Below, piece after piece: positions 55,075 through 63,804 of a stretch of 64,000 nucleotides of DNA. The stretch covers positions 12,925,608 to 12,989,607 of the forward strand of contig OY755191.1 in the NCBI GenBank assembly GCA_963576735.1, written 5' to 3'. Source of the DNA: Bedellia somnulentella. Taxonomy: Eukaryota; Arthropoda; Insecta; Lepidoptera; Bedelliidae. Position numbers and translations under genes: made by a program. Below the pieces are notes generated by a model. It worked only from the letters and a program-made list of their open reading frames with translations, did no database searches and was not told where the DNA came from. Position 1 is the stretch's first letter. Every line of letters starts with the position of its first letter.

Positions 55075-55262
55075 AGGATAGAGAAATTTCGCGCTGGATG
55101 CCAACTGACACTGTAGCTCAGTTGGCAGAGCGACGGGGGCGTATACCCGAAGGTCGCGGGTTCGAACCCCGCCAGTGTCGAAATTTTTCTTTCCTTTAAT
55201 AACATCTTTTATTTATGAGTAATAATCCCCACATGAGGTATTCATGTCAAAAAACATTAAAT
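55075..55262 (+). repeat. tRNA-like SINE (family D), near-tRNA head
   Basis: GACACTG pairs perfectly with CAGTGTC over 7 bases. GCTCAGTTGGCAGAGC gives a D arm and GCGGGTTCGAACCCCGC a T arm. The anticodon arm (CGGG, 8-base loop, CCCG) is one base too long and has only four clean pairs. It is therefore a SINE head rather than a working tRNA. The tail block AGTAATAATCCCCACATGAG follows. Confidence 0.7.
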
Positions 55263-55350
55263 CACGGCTATAAATCCCAAAAAACTGTGGCCAAATTCTA
55301 CGAATTGGAAACTCCTCATCCATTTTTAGAAGAAAAGGGGGAAATTGGGT
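55257..55350 (-). repeat. Family A fragment, degenerate
   Basis: ATCACGGCTATAAATCCC and GAAACTCCTCATCCATTTTT. Confidence 0.65.
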
Positions 55351-55819
55351 GCAATGAAGAATGGAAAGATAAAAATCTATCAGGAAGTAACATCTAAGAA
55401 AATACAATCAGGAATGTAAAATAATTCGCTCCGCCAAGATAACATTATTGCAGTGTCTCGCTTCGATGTACTGGTATGTTGGATTTAGTAGTAAATACAT
55501 AATTATTATTTAACACCGTTTCAAAGTTTACGTATTTCAATTTGGTATACATTACCCTTTCCTGTTATATTTTCATTAGAGTGGGTAGTTCATATGGCAG
55601 TTCTGAAGTCGAGATGAGAAAGTTTGCGAAAACTTCAGTCAACTTTAACTCTTGCTTTAGTGCAGGGGTTCTCAGATAGTAGTTGCTTTTTTGATAACAA
55701 ATAGACTTTTAAATTAGATTTCATTTCAAATAGAAGAAATCTATTTGCGTCTCGGGTGCAGTTTTCATCAAGAAAGTACGATATTATTGAGCACCTATTG
55801 GCATAGCAAATTTTCGAAA
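55351..55819. other. AT-rich, no gene seen
   Basis: Nothing recognised. Confidence 0.4.
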
Positions 55820-55995
55820 AGTTTTAAAAAGGCAGGTGTCCGCAGTATGAAGAATAAAAGAGCATGTATGAAAAAATTGATGGATGTAGACGAAGCCAGA
55901 GAGGTTTGCCAGAATCGTACGTAGTGGCGATCGATAGTCTCTGCCTACCCCAATGGGAACTAACGGCTTGAGAATATGTATGTTTGTATGTTTAA
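55820..55995 (+). repeat. Family C LINE 3' end with readable ORF2 tail
   Basis: Translation gives KAGVRSMKNKRACMKKLMDV, then DEAREVCQNRT, a stop, and WRSIVSAYPNGN-stop. The 3' module and tail ATATGTATGTTTGTATGT follow. This is the clearest copy of the family C coding end. Confidence 0.85.
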
Positions 55996-56515
55996 AAAAA
56001 TAGAAAGTGTTTTTGCCAAAGATTCGATTGTGCTTGTGTGCGTGCTTTGTGACCTTATGATTTTCAATTATTGTTAGTAAAACAACGTAAATATATGAAA
56101 ACTTTTAGTGTCTAAGAACAGCACTACCTCTTCTCTTGTTGCAGGTTCGTAGGGCACATTTAACTTTAAAACAAAATTATTATTTATTAATTTGCCACCT
56201 ATAAAAGTAAATGACTTCTTTTATCTCCAGTAAATCGTAAAAAGCAAATGTTGGTAAAATAATATCATAAATTTTAAAGAGGGGTTTAGAACGTCTGGCA
56301 GAGTATATGTGCTACGGAATGGGACAGAATAATAACAAATAAAAACATATAGTTGGTTTTGTCGTGGAAATACTTTATGCCGTAATTTTCTTATATGTTT
56401 ACAGAAAGGTTTAATAATGATAAAGAATCTTATATTCAAGCAAAGACATATAAAGGAAAGACAGATGTATTTATTCTTTTCAATATCAAGTGGTACTATC
56501 TTACAACTAAAACTC
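55996..56515. other. AT-rich, no gene seen
   Basis: Nothing recognised. Confidence 0.4.
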
Positions 56516-56692
56516 AAACATTCACGCCGTATTTCTCCGAAGGGGTTGGCTGAGGTATAATATTGGACAGTGTACTTACGTGATAAGTACACTGTCCAAT
56601 ATTATACACTGTATAATATAAGTACAACTAAGCCATGTTCGAATGCTTACTATGTTTTCCGTCACCGTTAACAATCATGATAAATACTAATA
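56516..56692 (-). repeat. Family B SINE, cut by a MITE, with internal loss
   Basis: AAACATTCACGCCGTATTTC at the left. An inverted TAAGTACACTGTCCAATATT block and CCGTTAACAATCATGATAAA follow before the MITE at about 56693. Confidence 0.75.
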
Positions 56693-56985
56693 TTAATAAA
56701 TTTCTTCGCTCAATTCCGCTAAATAATACCTGCAGTCCACCGACTGACTCGGTGGTCAGCTGCCGAACTGTCTACTGCTCGTCAATGACTCGTGTTGAGT
56801 CGAAACGCGTCGCATGTTTGTGGTTGCCTGTGGTTTTCGCTTGCGGGTGTGTGTGTGGTGCATTGTCTGCTTTTCGATTTCTTGTAAGTGGAAGGGCGGG
56901 CGGTGCACAGTGCATGTTGCATGAAGACTGCAGGTATTATTTAGCGGAATTAAGCGAAGAAATTTATTAATATTAATACCGGTAA
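56693..56985. mobile_element. MITE with ~50-bp near-perfect terminal inverted repeats
   Basis: The left arm contains AATAAATTTCTTCGCTCAAT and CCGCTAAATAATACCTGCAG. The right arm is its reverse complement with one mismatch (GAATTAAGCGAAGAAATTTA). The GC-rich core (56750-56935) has no matching repeat in the window. No transposase; superfamily unknown. Confidence 0.8.
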
Positions 56986-57037
56986 TTTAGATTACTAGAA
57001 AATTTAGTTGTTAGGCCATTTTAATCGGATTAGACAT

Positions 57038-57140
57038 AATACTCACGGCTATCCCGAAAAGGGGTAGTATTATATCTCTATGGGATATACATAATACTCA
57101 AGGCTATCCCGAAAAGGGGTAGCCAGGGCTTTAGAACCAT
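57038..57140 (-). repeat. Family A tail pieces, tandem
   Basis: ATACTCACGGCTATCCCGAA and ATACTCAAGGCTATCCCGAA, two successive short 3' ends. Confidence 0.7.
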
Positions 57141-57207
57141 TATTTTATTGGACACATTTTCATTTAATCATTAATGATACGCTATAAAAGCTTTTCTCTT
57201 CTATCCT

Positions 57208-57445
57208 GCCGTGTAGTGTCGGCTTAGAATAGCACTACCCCGTTTCTACCGGTGGGTTTACGTAAGAGGCGACTAACGGTATTCGGGCTTTTAAGGGATT
57301 TTTGGGCGATGCGGTTGGAGACCCACCTTTACTTTACCATCCTTACCCCACTCAATTTTCCAAAGGTGGCTGAGAAATTTCTTAGCTCTGGCTACCCCTT
57401 CTAGGGATTTATAGCCGTGGGTATATGTATGTATGTATGTATGTC
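57208..57445 (+). repeat. Family A retroposon
   Basis: TGCCGTGTAGTGTCGGCTTA to GCCGTGGGTATATGTATGTA, with a small loss in the CATCACCAACAACC region. Confidence 0.9.
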
Positions 57446-57462
57446 TTCTATCCTATTTTATA

Positions 57463-57590
57463 TTGCCGTGTTAGTGCCGTGGCTTAGAATGAGAGTGGCG
57501 TACCCTTTTCTGCCAATGAGGCGACTAAGGGTATGAGCTTTTTAAAGTATGTTAAGTTATTGGGATTTATGGCTGTGAGTATAGCATTCA
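57463..57590 (+). repeat. Family A with large internal deletion
   Basis: Head GTGCCGTGGCTTAGAATG followed by ATGAGGCGACTAAGGGTA and then the end GGGATTTATGGCTGTGAGTA. Confidence 0.75.
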
Positions 57591-57623
57591 GTCAAATCCA
57601 AACTTTAATATAAACCACATAAT

Positions 57624-57985
57624 GAAGTGATAGCTCAATGGGTAGAACAACGGTTATCGTGCAAACGACTAGTGTTCCAATCCCGGGTCGGGCCTACATC
57701 AACTTGTCTTTTCTAAAGACACATGTGTGGTTAATTTATCAAGATTGTTAAAGGTGAGGAAAAACATCGTGAGGAAACCCACATGGCTGAGTTGTACTTA
57801 GTCATGTGACGGTGTAATTGTACAAAACGGCGATAGGCCTGCCCCCTATCACGTGAGTACACTGTCGATGCAAAACGTGGGTACTCTGAACACCAGGTGA
57901 CAAAGTCACGTGATGTTCAGAAGTATTAGTACCTCTGTCAATCCCTTCGGGGATATTCGGTGTGAACGTTTATGTTTATGTTATA
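57624..57985 (+). repeat. Family B SINE (head 1, body a)
   Basis: Full copy, AGTGATAGCTCAATGGGTAG to TTCGGTGTGAACGTTTATG. Confidence 0.95.
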
Positions 57986-58310
57986 TGTTTATAATGAAGT
58001 AATAAGAACATAAAAGAAGTAGGTAAACGTTCCAGTAATAGATCAGTCGGCGGCGGTCGTCTTTGTCAGCCGCAGACATACTTCAGTTTTCAGACGCTTG
58101 TTAAACGAGGATTATTGTGATCACTATTCACCATACAATTGTACCGATAATTTAGTTTACTAGAAAATGGTTTAGTTGTAACCGGAATATACATAAAACT
58201 CAAGGCTATCCCAAAAAGGGGTAGCCAGGGCTTAAGAACCAGAATTTTATTGGACATTTATTATTTTTTATACATATTCTACCTTTTCTTTTCCATTCTG
58301 TTTTAGTAAC

Positions 58311-58710
58311 GTATAGTGCCGGCTTAGAATGTCACTACCCTTTTCTACCAATGGCTCAGTGGATCATCCACGCGGCTCTAAGTCGAGGCTCGGCACGCGC
58401 GGGATGGGTTTCGGGATTGCTCCCATGACCCGGCTTCTTCACGGGGGGGATCGTCCCTCCCGGTCGTTGGGCATCTCCCCAGGCGATAAGGGGAGGGGTG
58501 GCTATCCCATTGCTGGGGTGTTGTGCTACTAAGGGTATCGAGCTTTTTATATTAGATTTGAGCTATGCGATTGGAGGCCCATCACCAACGATACTTTATT
58601 TCTACCATCTTGTCCCCTATTAACTTCCAAATGTAGCTGAAGAGTTTCTAGTTTTGAAGCTCTGGCTACCCTTTTTTAGGATTTGTAGCCGTGAGAATAT
58701 TGTATGTATA
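58311..58710 (+). repeat. Family A with a 165-bp GC-rich extra segment
   Basis: Head TATAGTGCCGGCTTAGAATG and the normal 3' half are present. Between CTACCAATGG (58353) and CTAAGGGTATCG (58530) lies a GC-rich block including GGCTCTAAGTCGAGGCTCGG and CCCCAGGCGATAAGGGGAGG. All other copies have only about 15 bases there. It may be sequence of a longer parent element or an insertion. Confidence 0.75.
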
Positions 58711-58949
58711 TATTTTTAGCAACACTACATAATAAAGTAATGAGAACATAAAATAAGTAGGAAAATGCTCCAGTAATTGGTCAGTCGGCGGTTAGTAAAC
58801 CAGGTCTTTGTCGGCCGCAGACATACTTCACATTTCAGACGCTTGTTAAACAAGGATTATTAATCACTATTCACTAGTGAGTATTCACTAGTAATTCAGT
58901 TTACCAGGAAAGGGTTTATAGTTCGGCCATTTTAATCGGAATATACAGA

Positions 58950-59000
58950 GAATAGAATAGAAAATTCTTTATTGCACATCACAATACCTTACATAATATA
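58950..59000 (-). repeat. Family E LINE 3' end fragment
   Basis: GAGAATAGAATAGAAAATTC and TTTATTGCACATCACA, the complement of an AATAAAG-type end. Confidence 0.6.
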
Positions 59001-59184
59001 AGAAATATAGAGTTTTACAAAATAAATAGTACAGTTGTTGATGATGGTGTAAACATAGCAAAAGAGCAATAAATTACAGTCAAGGTCTATTAAAATATAA
59101 CATCTAAGTTTATGATTATCAAAGAACTGACTTGCTTCTACATCGAAAACTTAATAATTTTCAAAATACGAGATATTAAAACCA

Positions 59185-59193
59185 ACTTTATTT
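59185..59193 (-). promoter_or_regulatory. Polyadenylation signal of the 5'-nucleotidase gene
   Basis: AATAAA on the minus strand (59192-59187) about 20 bases after the TGA stop. The short 3' UTR this implies is inferred. Confidence 0.6.
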
Positions 59194-59211
59194 TAAACCA
59201 ACTATAGTTAT

Positions 59212-59346
59212 TCAAACGCAAGCATTAGATATCTGTATTCTGCCATCCACTTCACTAAAAACAGGGGATTGCTTCTTGATGTAATCTTGTAGAACTGCGT
59301 AGTCCACGCCGACCACTTCCACATTACGTCTGTTGGCTGGAATCAT
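59212..59346 (-). CDS. 5'-nucleotidase/apyrase-like gene, terminal exon
   Basis: After the acceptor TTCTTTCCTTCCCAG the exon starts MIPANRRNVEVVGVDYAVLQ. It continues DYIKKQSPVFSEVDGRIQIS and ends NACV with TGA at 59212-59214. In 5'-nucleotidases the GGDGF motif is followed by Met-Ile and a domain closing on (V/D)GRI, which matches this exon joined to alpha or beta. The join is phase 0. The protein ends soon after GRI with no hydrophobic tail, so a GPI anchor is unlikely and a secreted form is possible. The enzyme hydrolyses nucleotide phosphates outside the cell or in saliva in known relatives. Confidence 0.8.
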   Translation of the reverse strand: MIPANRRNVEVVGVDYAVLQDYIKKQSPVFSEVDGRIQISNACV

Positions 59347-59375
59347 CTGGGAAGGAAAGAAGATTGCGATTAATA

Positions 59376-59543
59376 CATACATACATACATATACTCACGG
59401 CTATAAATCCCTTAACGGGGTAGCCAGAGCTTTGGAATGAGAAATTCCTTAGCTACTTTTGGAAGTTGATTGGGGAAAAGGTGGTAATAATAAATGTTTT
59501 TGGTGACGGGTCTCCAACCACATCGCCCAAAAACCACTTTATG
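59376..59543 (-). repeat. Family A, 5'-truncated, with target-site duplication
   Basis: In the 5'-nucleotidase intron. Flanked by GCGATTAATA (59366-59375 and 59544-59553). It stops in the middle of the family at CCCAAAAACCACTTTAT. Confidence 0.95.
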
Positions 59544-59744
59544 GCGATTAATAAGCCAAATTAAATAAGTAAAGGTTATAGTTGTTCCTAACCTACTCTC
59601 AACATTCAATATTCGTTAACAAGTGTAAGGTTCAAATTATATTTTGGTTAGCAAATGTTAATAAAAATCTGAAGTCTTATACAAGAGAGATGTTTTTACG
59701 AGAAAAAATATGTAGGTATTTAATTTTTAACGAAATTTGGTAAT

Positions 59745-59855
59745 TTAAATGGATTGATGTAAACGAAGCTAGAGAGGTTTGCCAGGATCGTACAAAATGG
59801 CGATCGATAGTCTCTGCCTACTCCAATGGGAAATAATGGCGGGAGTAAATGTATG
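59745..59855 (+). repeat. Family C LINE 3' end
   Basis: GATGTAAACGAAGCTAGAGA, then ATCGTACAAAATGGCGATCG to TGGCGGGAGTAAATGTATGC. Encodes the AREVCQDRTKWRSIVSAY block. Confidence 0.8.
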
Positions 59856-59879
59856 CATTTGGTTATTTAATTGTATTTA

Positions 59880-60017
59880 ATCACCGACAACCTTTATCTC
59901 ACCATCTTTTCCCCACTCAACTTTCCAAAAGTGGCTGAAGGATTTCTAATTCCTTGGCTCTATCTACCCCTTCTAGGGATTTATAGCCGTGAGTATATGT
60001 ATGTATATGTGTGTTAA
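59880..60017 (+). repeat. Family A, 5'-truncated
   Basis: Starts at ATCACCGACAACCTTTATC and runs to GCCGTGAGTATATGTATG. Confidence 0.85.
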
Positions 60018-60634
60018 TGAGATAAAGATATTTAAAATGATGAAATGGATAGCCCAAAAGCCTGCTACCACTGCAGAAAATGTATGCATATTTAATATAT
60101 TTCGTGAATTTTCGTGATAGATGATCGGCTCAGCGTATCGTGAAATTCAGTTGAGCATGTAAATAATTACGGTTCGGAGTATTGGATTTATTTTCCCGGT
60201 GAATTAATTACTCGACCCTTTTTGGTATTAGTCTTTTAATAATTAATAATTAATTGAGTCGTCCGATGGATTAAAGTATAATGTTTCTAATTTGTTTTCT
60301 GATTTTCAGTATTTTCAAAAAGTTCTTTAGTAACAGCCCTCATAAGTCCCCAGTGTCCCCAAAGAAAGGCTTAACCTAAATAGTATAAATACTGGATAAA
60401 GTATTAAATAGGGTAATTGGCTATAAATTACGGTCTGGTGTAATACGCCCTCATACATTTAATTACTAGGTCAGTCAGGACCAATTTTTAACATGCCCTC
60501 TGAGGAATGCTTTTAAAGAAATCTTACTACAGTGTTTAAGATTTTTTAAATGACAAGAACCCAACACGCACATGACCGTGTCCGTAAAGCTATAAATCTT
60601 CCCTCGTTATTCCCAGGAATAATTGTCTGGTGAG
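60018..60634. other. AT-rich intron sequence, nothing assigned
   Basis: No coding or repeat signal was recognised. Confidence 0.4.
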
Positions 60635-60965
60635 GATTTTTCTTCTCACGTTATGTAATTGTTTTTTTGTGATGGACAATTTATTTTAATTATGTCAAAC
60701 TAGCGTTTGGTTTCGTCGCATAGAAAATCCTTTATAAAGTAAACATATGTTACGCCCAAAATTGTACAAACCATATGTTGAAAAAATGTGAATGTAAAGA
60801 ATTTCTTTGTTGCTTCTTCTCTTTACGAACACCTTCAACAGCTACGAATAAAAAATTTAAAAAATTTGACGTTAAAAAAATGATAGTTTGTAACTTAATT
60901 TTGAAAAATAAAATTTTTGTAATTTTTTTTGAGGCAAGGAAACATCTTATTTTTCGACAGGCCGG
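60635..60965 (+). repeat. Dispersed ~330-bp repeat (family G, copy 2)
   Basis: Matches 30205-30540: CTTCTCACGTTATGTAATTG, GTCAAACTAGCGTTTGGTTT and TGTACAAACCATATGTTGAA. Confidence 0.75.
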
Positions 60966-61023
60966 ATATTTTTATAGAACTTACAATGTCCGAACTAACT
61001 GGGATAAACTATACATACATAAC

Positions 61024-61215
61024 AACAAATACTCACGACTATAAAACCCACAAAGTGGAAGCCAGAGATTCAGTATTAGAAACTCTTCAGTGACTTTTAG
61101 CTGGCGAAACGATCGTAAAATAATTATCTGCATCGCTCACCAATAACTTCAAAAGCCTAATGCCTCTCACTACACTCGTAGAAAGAAATAGGTATATGCT
61201 ACTCTTAGCTGTATC
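61024..61215 (-). repeat. Family A, degenerate
   Basis: AATACTCACGACTATAAAAC to a worn head near CTACTCTTAGCTGTATCAAC. Confidence 0.65.
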
Positions 61216-61254
61216 AACACAGCACACAAGAGTTGAATCTACCCTGATATTAAC

Positions 61255-61492
61255 TACTCAAACATTCACGCCGCATATCCCAGAAGGTGTTGGCATTGAA
61301 ACTAATACATGAACTAAGTACAACTGAGCCATGTGGGTTTCCTCATGGTGTTTTGCCTTTCCGTTAACAACCATGATAAATTAACCGCTCATATGTCTTT
61401 AGAAAAAACATATTGGTGTAGGGCCAACCCAGGATTTGAACCCTCATCGTCGCCCGATAAGCAATGTTCTACCCACTGAGCTTTCACGGTTG
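61255..61492 (-). repeat. Family B SINE with internal deletion
   Basis: CTCAAACATTCACGCCGCAT, a jump to TGAACTAAGTACAACTGAGC, and the head CCACTGAGCTTTCACGG. Confidence 0.8.
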
Positions 61493-61880
61493 TCGTACTT
61501 GTTATTACTGCTATATACATGCACTGTTATTATGCGTTGTGTGAACTTTTTTTGGCATTGTAACAGAGCCGAATCTAAATTTTTGTAAAAAGGGTAATGT
61601 TTTGTTATAATGCTGTTTGTGTACGTATCAATTATATAAATTAAACTAAATTATATGTACCGTACCGTATGAAATACGAGTACAATACCGAAGTATGAAT
61701 TTCGTAGATACAAGTTACCGCATTATGAAAGCTTCAGTATAGGGTTGTCGATGTATAAATTTTCGGAGAAAGGGTTTCCGGAATCACGTATGAAATATAA
61801 CCTATCCTATTTCTAGCTAATGCATGTGTGAGTAATAGGATAAATTGTGCACCCCTTTTTTTGTTACCGTTATTAGGAAT
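61493..61880. other. AT-rich intron sequence, nothing assigned
   Basis: No coding or repeat signal was recognised. Confidence 0.4.
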
Positions 61881-62144
61881 ATACATACATACATACATAC
61901 ATACATATACTCACGGCTATAAATCCCTAGAAGGGGTAGCCAGAGCTAAGGAATTAGAAATTCCTCAGCCACTTTTGGAAGTTGCGTGGGGAAAAGATGG
62001 TAAAATAAAGGTTGTTGGTGATGGGTATCCAACCGCATCGCCCAAAAATCCCTTAATAGCCCCAATACCGTTAGTCGCCTCTTACGTACACCCACCGGCA
62101 GAAATGGGGTAGTGTTATTCTAAGCCGACACTACACAGCAATAT
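61881..62144 (-). repeat. Family A retroposon
   Basis: Full reverse copy with a long (TACA)n tail; close to the consensus and probably young. Confidence 0.95.
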
Positions 62145-62278
62145 ATTTTTTATTTTTATATTATTTTTAAGAGTAATCCATCCATCACCATCACCACCAG
62201 TGTCTGAAAGTTTTGATTTTAGAAACTAGATATATTCTCCTAGCTGTGATTTTTATACAAATAAGTTACATTACTTAC

Positions 62279-62445
62279 ACTGAAACCACCTCCGCCACCG
62301 GCAAGAAAATCTGTTGATACCACTTTGTACCATTTGTTTGCCATTAGTGGCACATATTTAGGCACATCACATTCAATACACCTCACTGTCACATTCAGGA
62401 CTCTGGTTCCATAGGGTTGTGCACCATCGTAAGTTGGTTTAATGC
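62279..62445 (-). CDS. 5'-nucleotidase-like gene, alternative exon beta
   Basis: 167 nt after acceptor ATTTTACAG, donor GTAAGT. It encodes (G)IKPTYDGAQPYG, then VLNVTVRCIECDVPKYVPL, WYKVVSTDFLAGGGGGFS. This is the C-terminal nucleotide-binding domain of 5'-nucleotidases. The paired Cys (CIEC) and the adenine-stacking-type Phe of DFLA are kept. The Asp of GGDGF is Gly here. In CD73 that Asp contacts the ribose, so substrate binding may differ. Phase 1 entry and phase 0 exit equal those of exon alpha. No stop or frameshift. Confidence 0.8.
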
Positions 62446-62481
62446 CTGTAAAATGATTCGAAGTGTATGCGTGAAACTTAC
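62446..62481 (-). other. 36-nt spacer between exons alpha and beta
   Basis: Runs from donor GTAAGT of alpha to acceptor TTTTACAG of beta, only 36 nt in all. This is shorter than working animal introns usually are, so alpha-to-beta splicing is unlikely. Confidence 0.8.
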
Positions 62482-62648
62482 AGCGAAACCATCCCCGCCT
62501 TCGCCTAAGAAGGTTTGCGATACAATTTTGTAATATTGGTTGAGGTCTAAAGGCTCGTAGCGAGGAATATCGCATTGCAGGCAGCGAACTGTGACGTTGA
62601 CAACCCTATTGCCTATTGGTCGCGACCCGTCGTATTTTGGTCGGATTC
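62482..62648 (-). CDS. 5'-nucleotidase-like gene, alternative exon alpha
   Basis: 167 nt after acceptor TTTCTTCCAG, donor GTAAGT. It encodes (G)IRPKYDGSRPIG, then VVNVTVRCLQCDIPRYEPL, YYKIVSQTFLGEGGDGFA. It has the complete GGDGF motif, the CxxC pair and the TFLG Phe of the nucleotide-binding domain. About 32 of 55 residues equal exon beta. Joined to the terminal exon it gives GGDGFA-MIPAN, the order seen in CD73-type enzymes. Upstream exons with the metal-binding N-terminal domain lie outside the window. Confidence 0.85.
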
Positions 62649-62711
62649 CTGGAAGAAATTTTGAGATGATGATTACATGAGGTTTATTTTGATGTGATTA
62701 AAATTGGTTAC

Positions 62712-63078
62712 AACGACATGATAGTCCAGTGGGTAGAACACACGCCCGAAAACAGAAGGGCGTGAGTTCCAATCTTGGGTCGGGCCTTCACCAATTTGTC
62801 TTTTCTAAAGTCATATGTGTGGTTAATTTATCATGGTTGTAAACGGTGAGGGAAAACATCGTGAGGAAACCCACATGGCTGAGTTGTATTTAGTCATGTG
62901 ACAATGTATTCGTACAAAACGGCGATAGGCCTGCCCCCTATCACGTGAGTACACTGTCTAAGGAAAACGTGGGTACCTTCTCTGGAAACTAGATGGCGCT
63001 TGCCATGTGAGTTCAGAAGTATTGGTACCTCTGCCAACCCCTTCGGGGATAAACGGCGTGAACGTTTATGTTTATGTA
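62712..63078 (+). repeat. Family B SINE (head 2, body b)
   Basis: Full copy upstream of exon alpha, CGACATGATAGTCCAGTGGG to ACGGCGTGAACGTTTATG. Confidence 0.95.
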
Positions 63079-63171
63079 AAATTGGTTAATTCTCATAAAC
63101 TCAACGCAAACGTTCACTCCGAAGGAGTGATTGGTATTGTTGTTGGTTGGCATATGTAATTAATTTACCGA

Positions 63172-63312
63172 TCTCACCTTCCAAAGGTTGTCTGGAAGAG
63201 ATCGCTTTTAGCGATAAGACCGCCAATTATACCTCACTGTAAACTGTTTAATCATATATTTTTTTGTAAATTTGTGTTTGATGTGCAATAAAGAGTTATT
63301 CTATTTTATTAT
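63172..63312 (+). repeat. Family E LINE 3'-UTR-like repeat
   Basis: AAGGTTGTCTGGAAGAGATC, TTAGCGATAAGACCGCC, GCAATAAAGAGTTATTC and a TATTTTATT tail. Confidence 0.75.
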
Positions 63313-63315
63313 ATA

Positions 63316-63505
63316 TGTACTAATACTTCTGAACATCACATGACATTGTCACTACGTTTTGCTTGGACATTGTACTCATATGATGCCCCCTGCAGGCCTA
63401 TCGCCGTTCTGTACGATTACACTGTCACGTGACTAAATACAACTCATCCATGTGGGTTGTTCGATGTTTTCCCTCACCGTTAACAATCATGATAAATTAA
63501 CCACA
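63316..63505 (-). repeat. Family B SINE, degenerate
   Basis: ACTTCTGAACATCACATGAC, then GTTTTCCCTCACCGTTAACA to GATAAATTAACCACACATTT. Confidence 0.75.
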
Positions 63506-63509
63506 CATT

Positions 63510-63736
63510 TCCTTCAACTTATAGTTAGTATTTTAGTTTTTTTTAATACGTATATTGAAAGTAAACGTTCATTTTATAAACCGTCCTTTGTTGTTTTAAA
63601 ATCATCGATGAGTTTGCAAATTTTATTGATTGGTGAAACAATGCGTGACAACCTTAATGACAATGACATTATTCCAAATCCACAATGGCCTACAATACAA
63701 ATTGGCGGAATTTATGTATATTTTATAAAATCTTAG
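63510..63736 (+). other. Unidentified short open frame
   Basis: The last ~60 codons (KPSFVVLKSSMSLQILLIGE, then DNDIIPNPQWPTIQIGGIYV) have protein-like composition but no recognised family. The frame begins inside a SINE remnant, so any real start is unclear. It may be a transposon scrap. Confidence 0.25.
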
Positions 63737-63804
63737 TTTTTGTTGGTGGAAACGAATAGTTTTTATCTTCCTTTTTAATATATATTTCATGCTCGGTCCA
63801 TTTT

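Larger units (their letters stand above)
56986..58950. repeat. Local repeat cluster, three related units
   Basis: TTTAGxTTACTAGAAAA-type blocks followed by CCATTTTAATCGGA or a variant occur near 56988, 58148 and 58893. AGACATACTTCA with CAGACGCTTGTTAAAC occurs at 58075 and 58823. CAAGGCTATCCC-AAAAGGGGT occurs at 57050, 57100 and 58200. A duplicated block explains the pattern better than separate insertions. Confidence 0.6.

Noticed and set aside
55108..55178. Functional tRNA gene
   Set aside because: Acceptor, D and T arms are good but the anticodon arm is one base too long with only four pairs, and the unit recurs as a SINE.
56635..56970. 111-codon open frame
   Set aside because: It spans a SINE remnant and a MITE with 50-bp inverted repeats; coding is implausible.
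58329..58532. 67-codon open frame in a GC-rich block
   Set aside because: It lies wholly in the extra segment of a family A copy, starts in the repeat head and has no protein-like motif.
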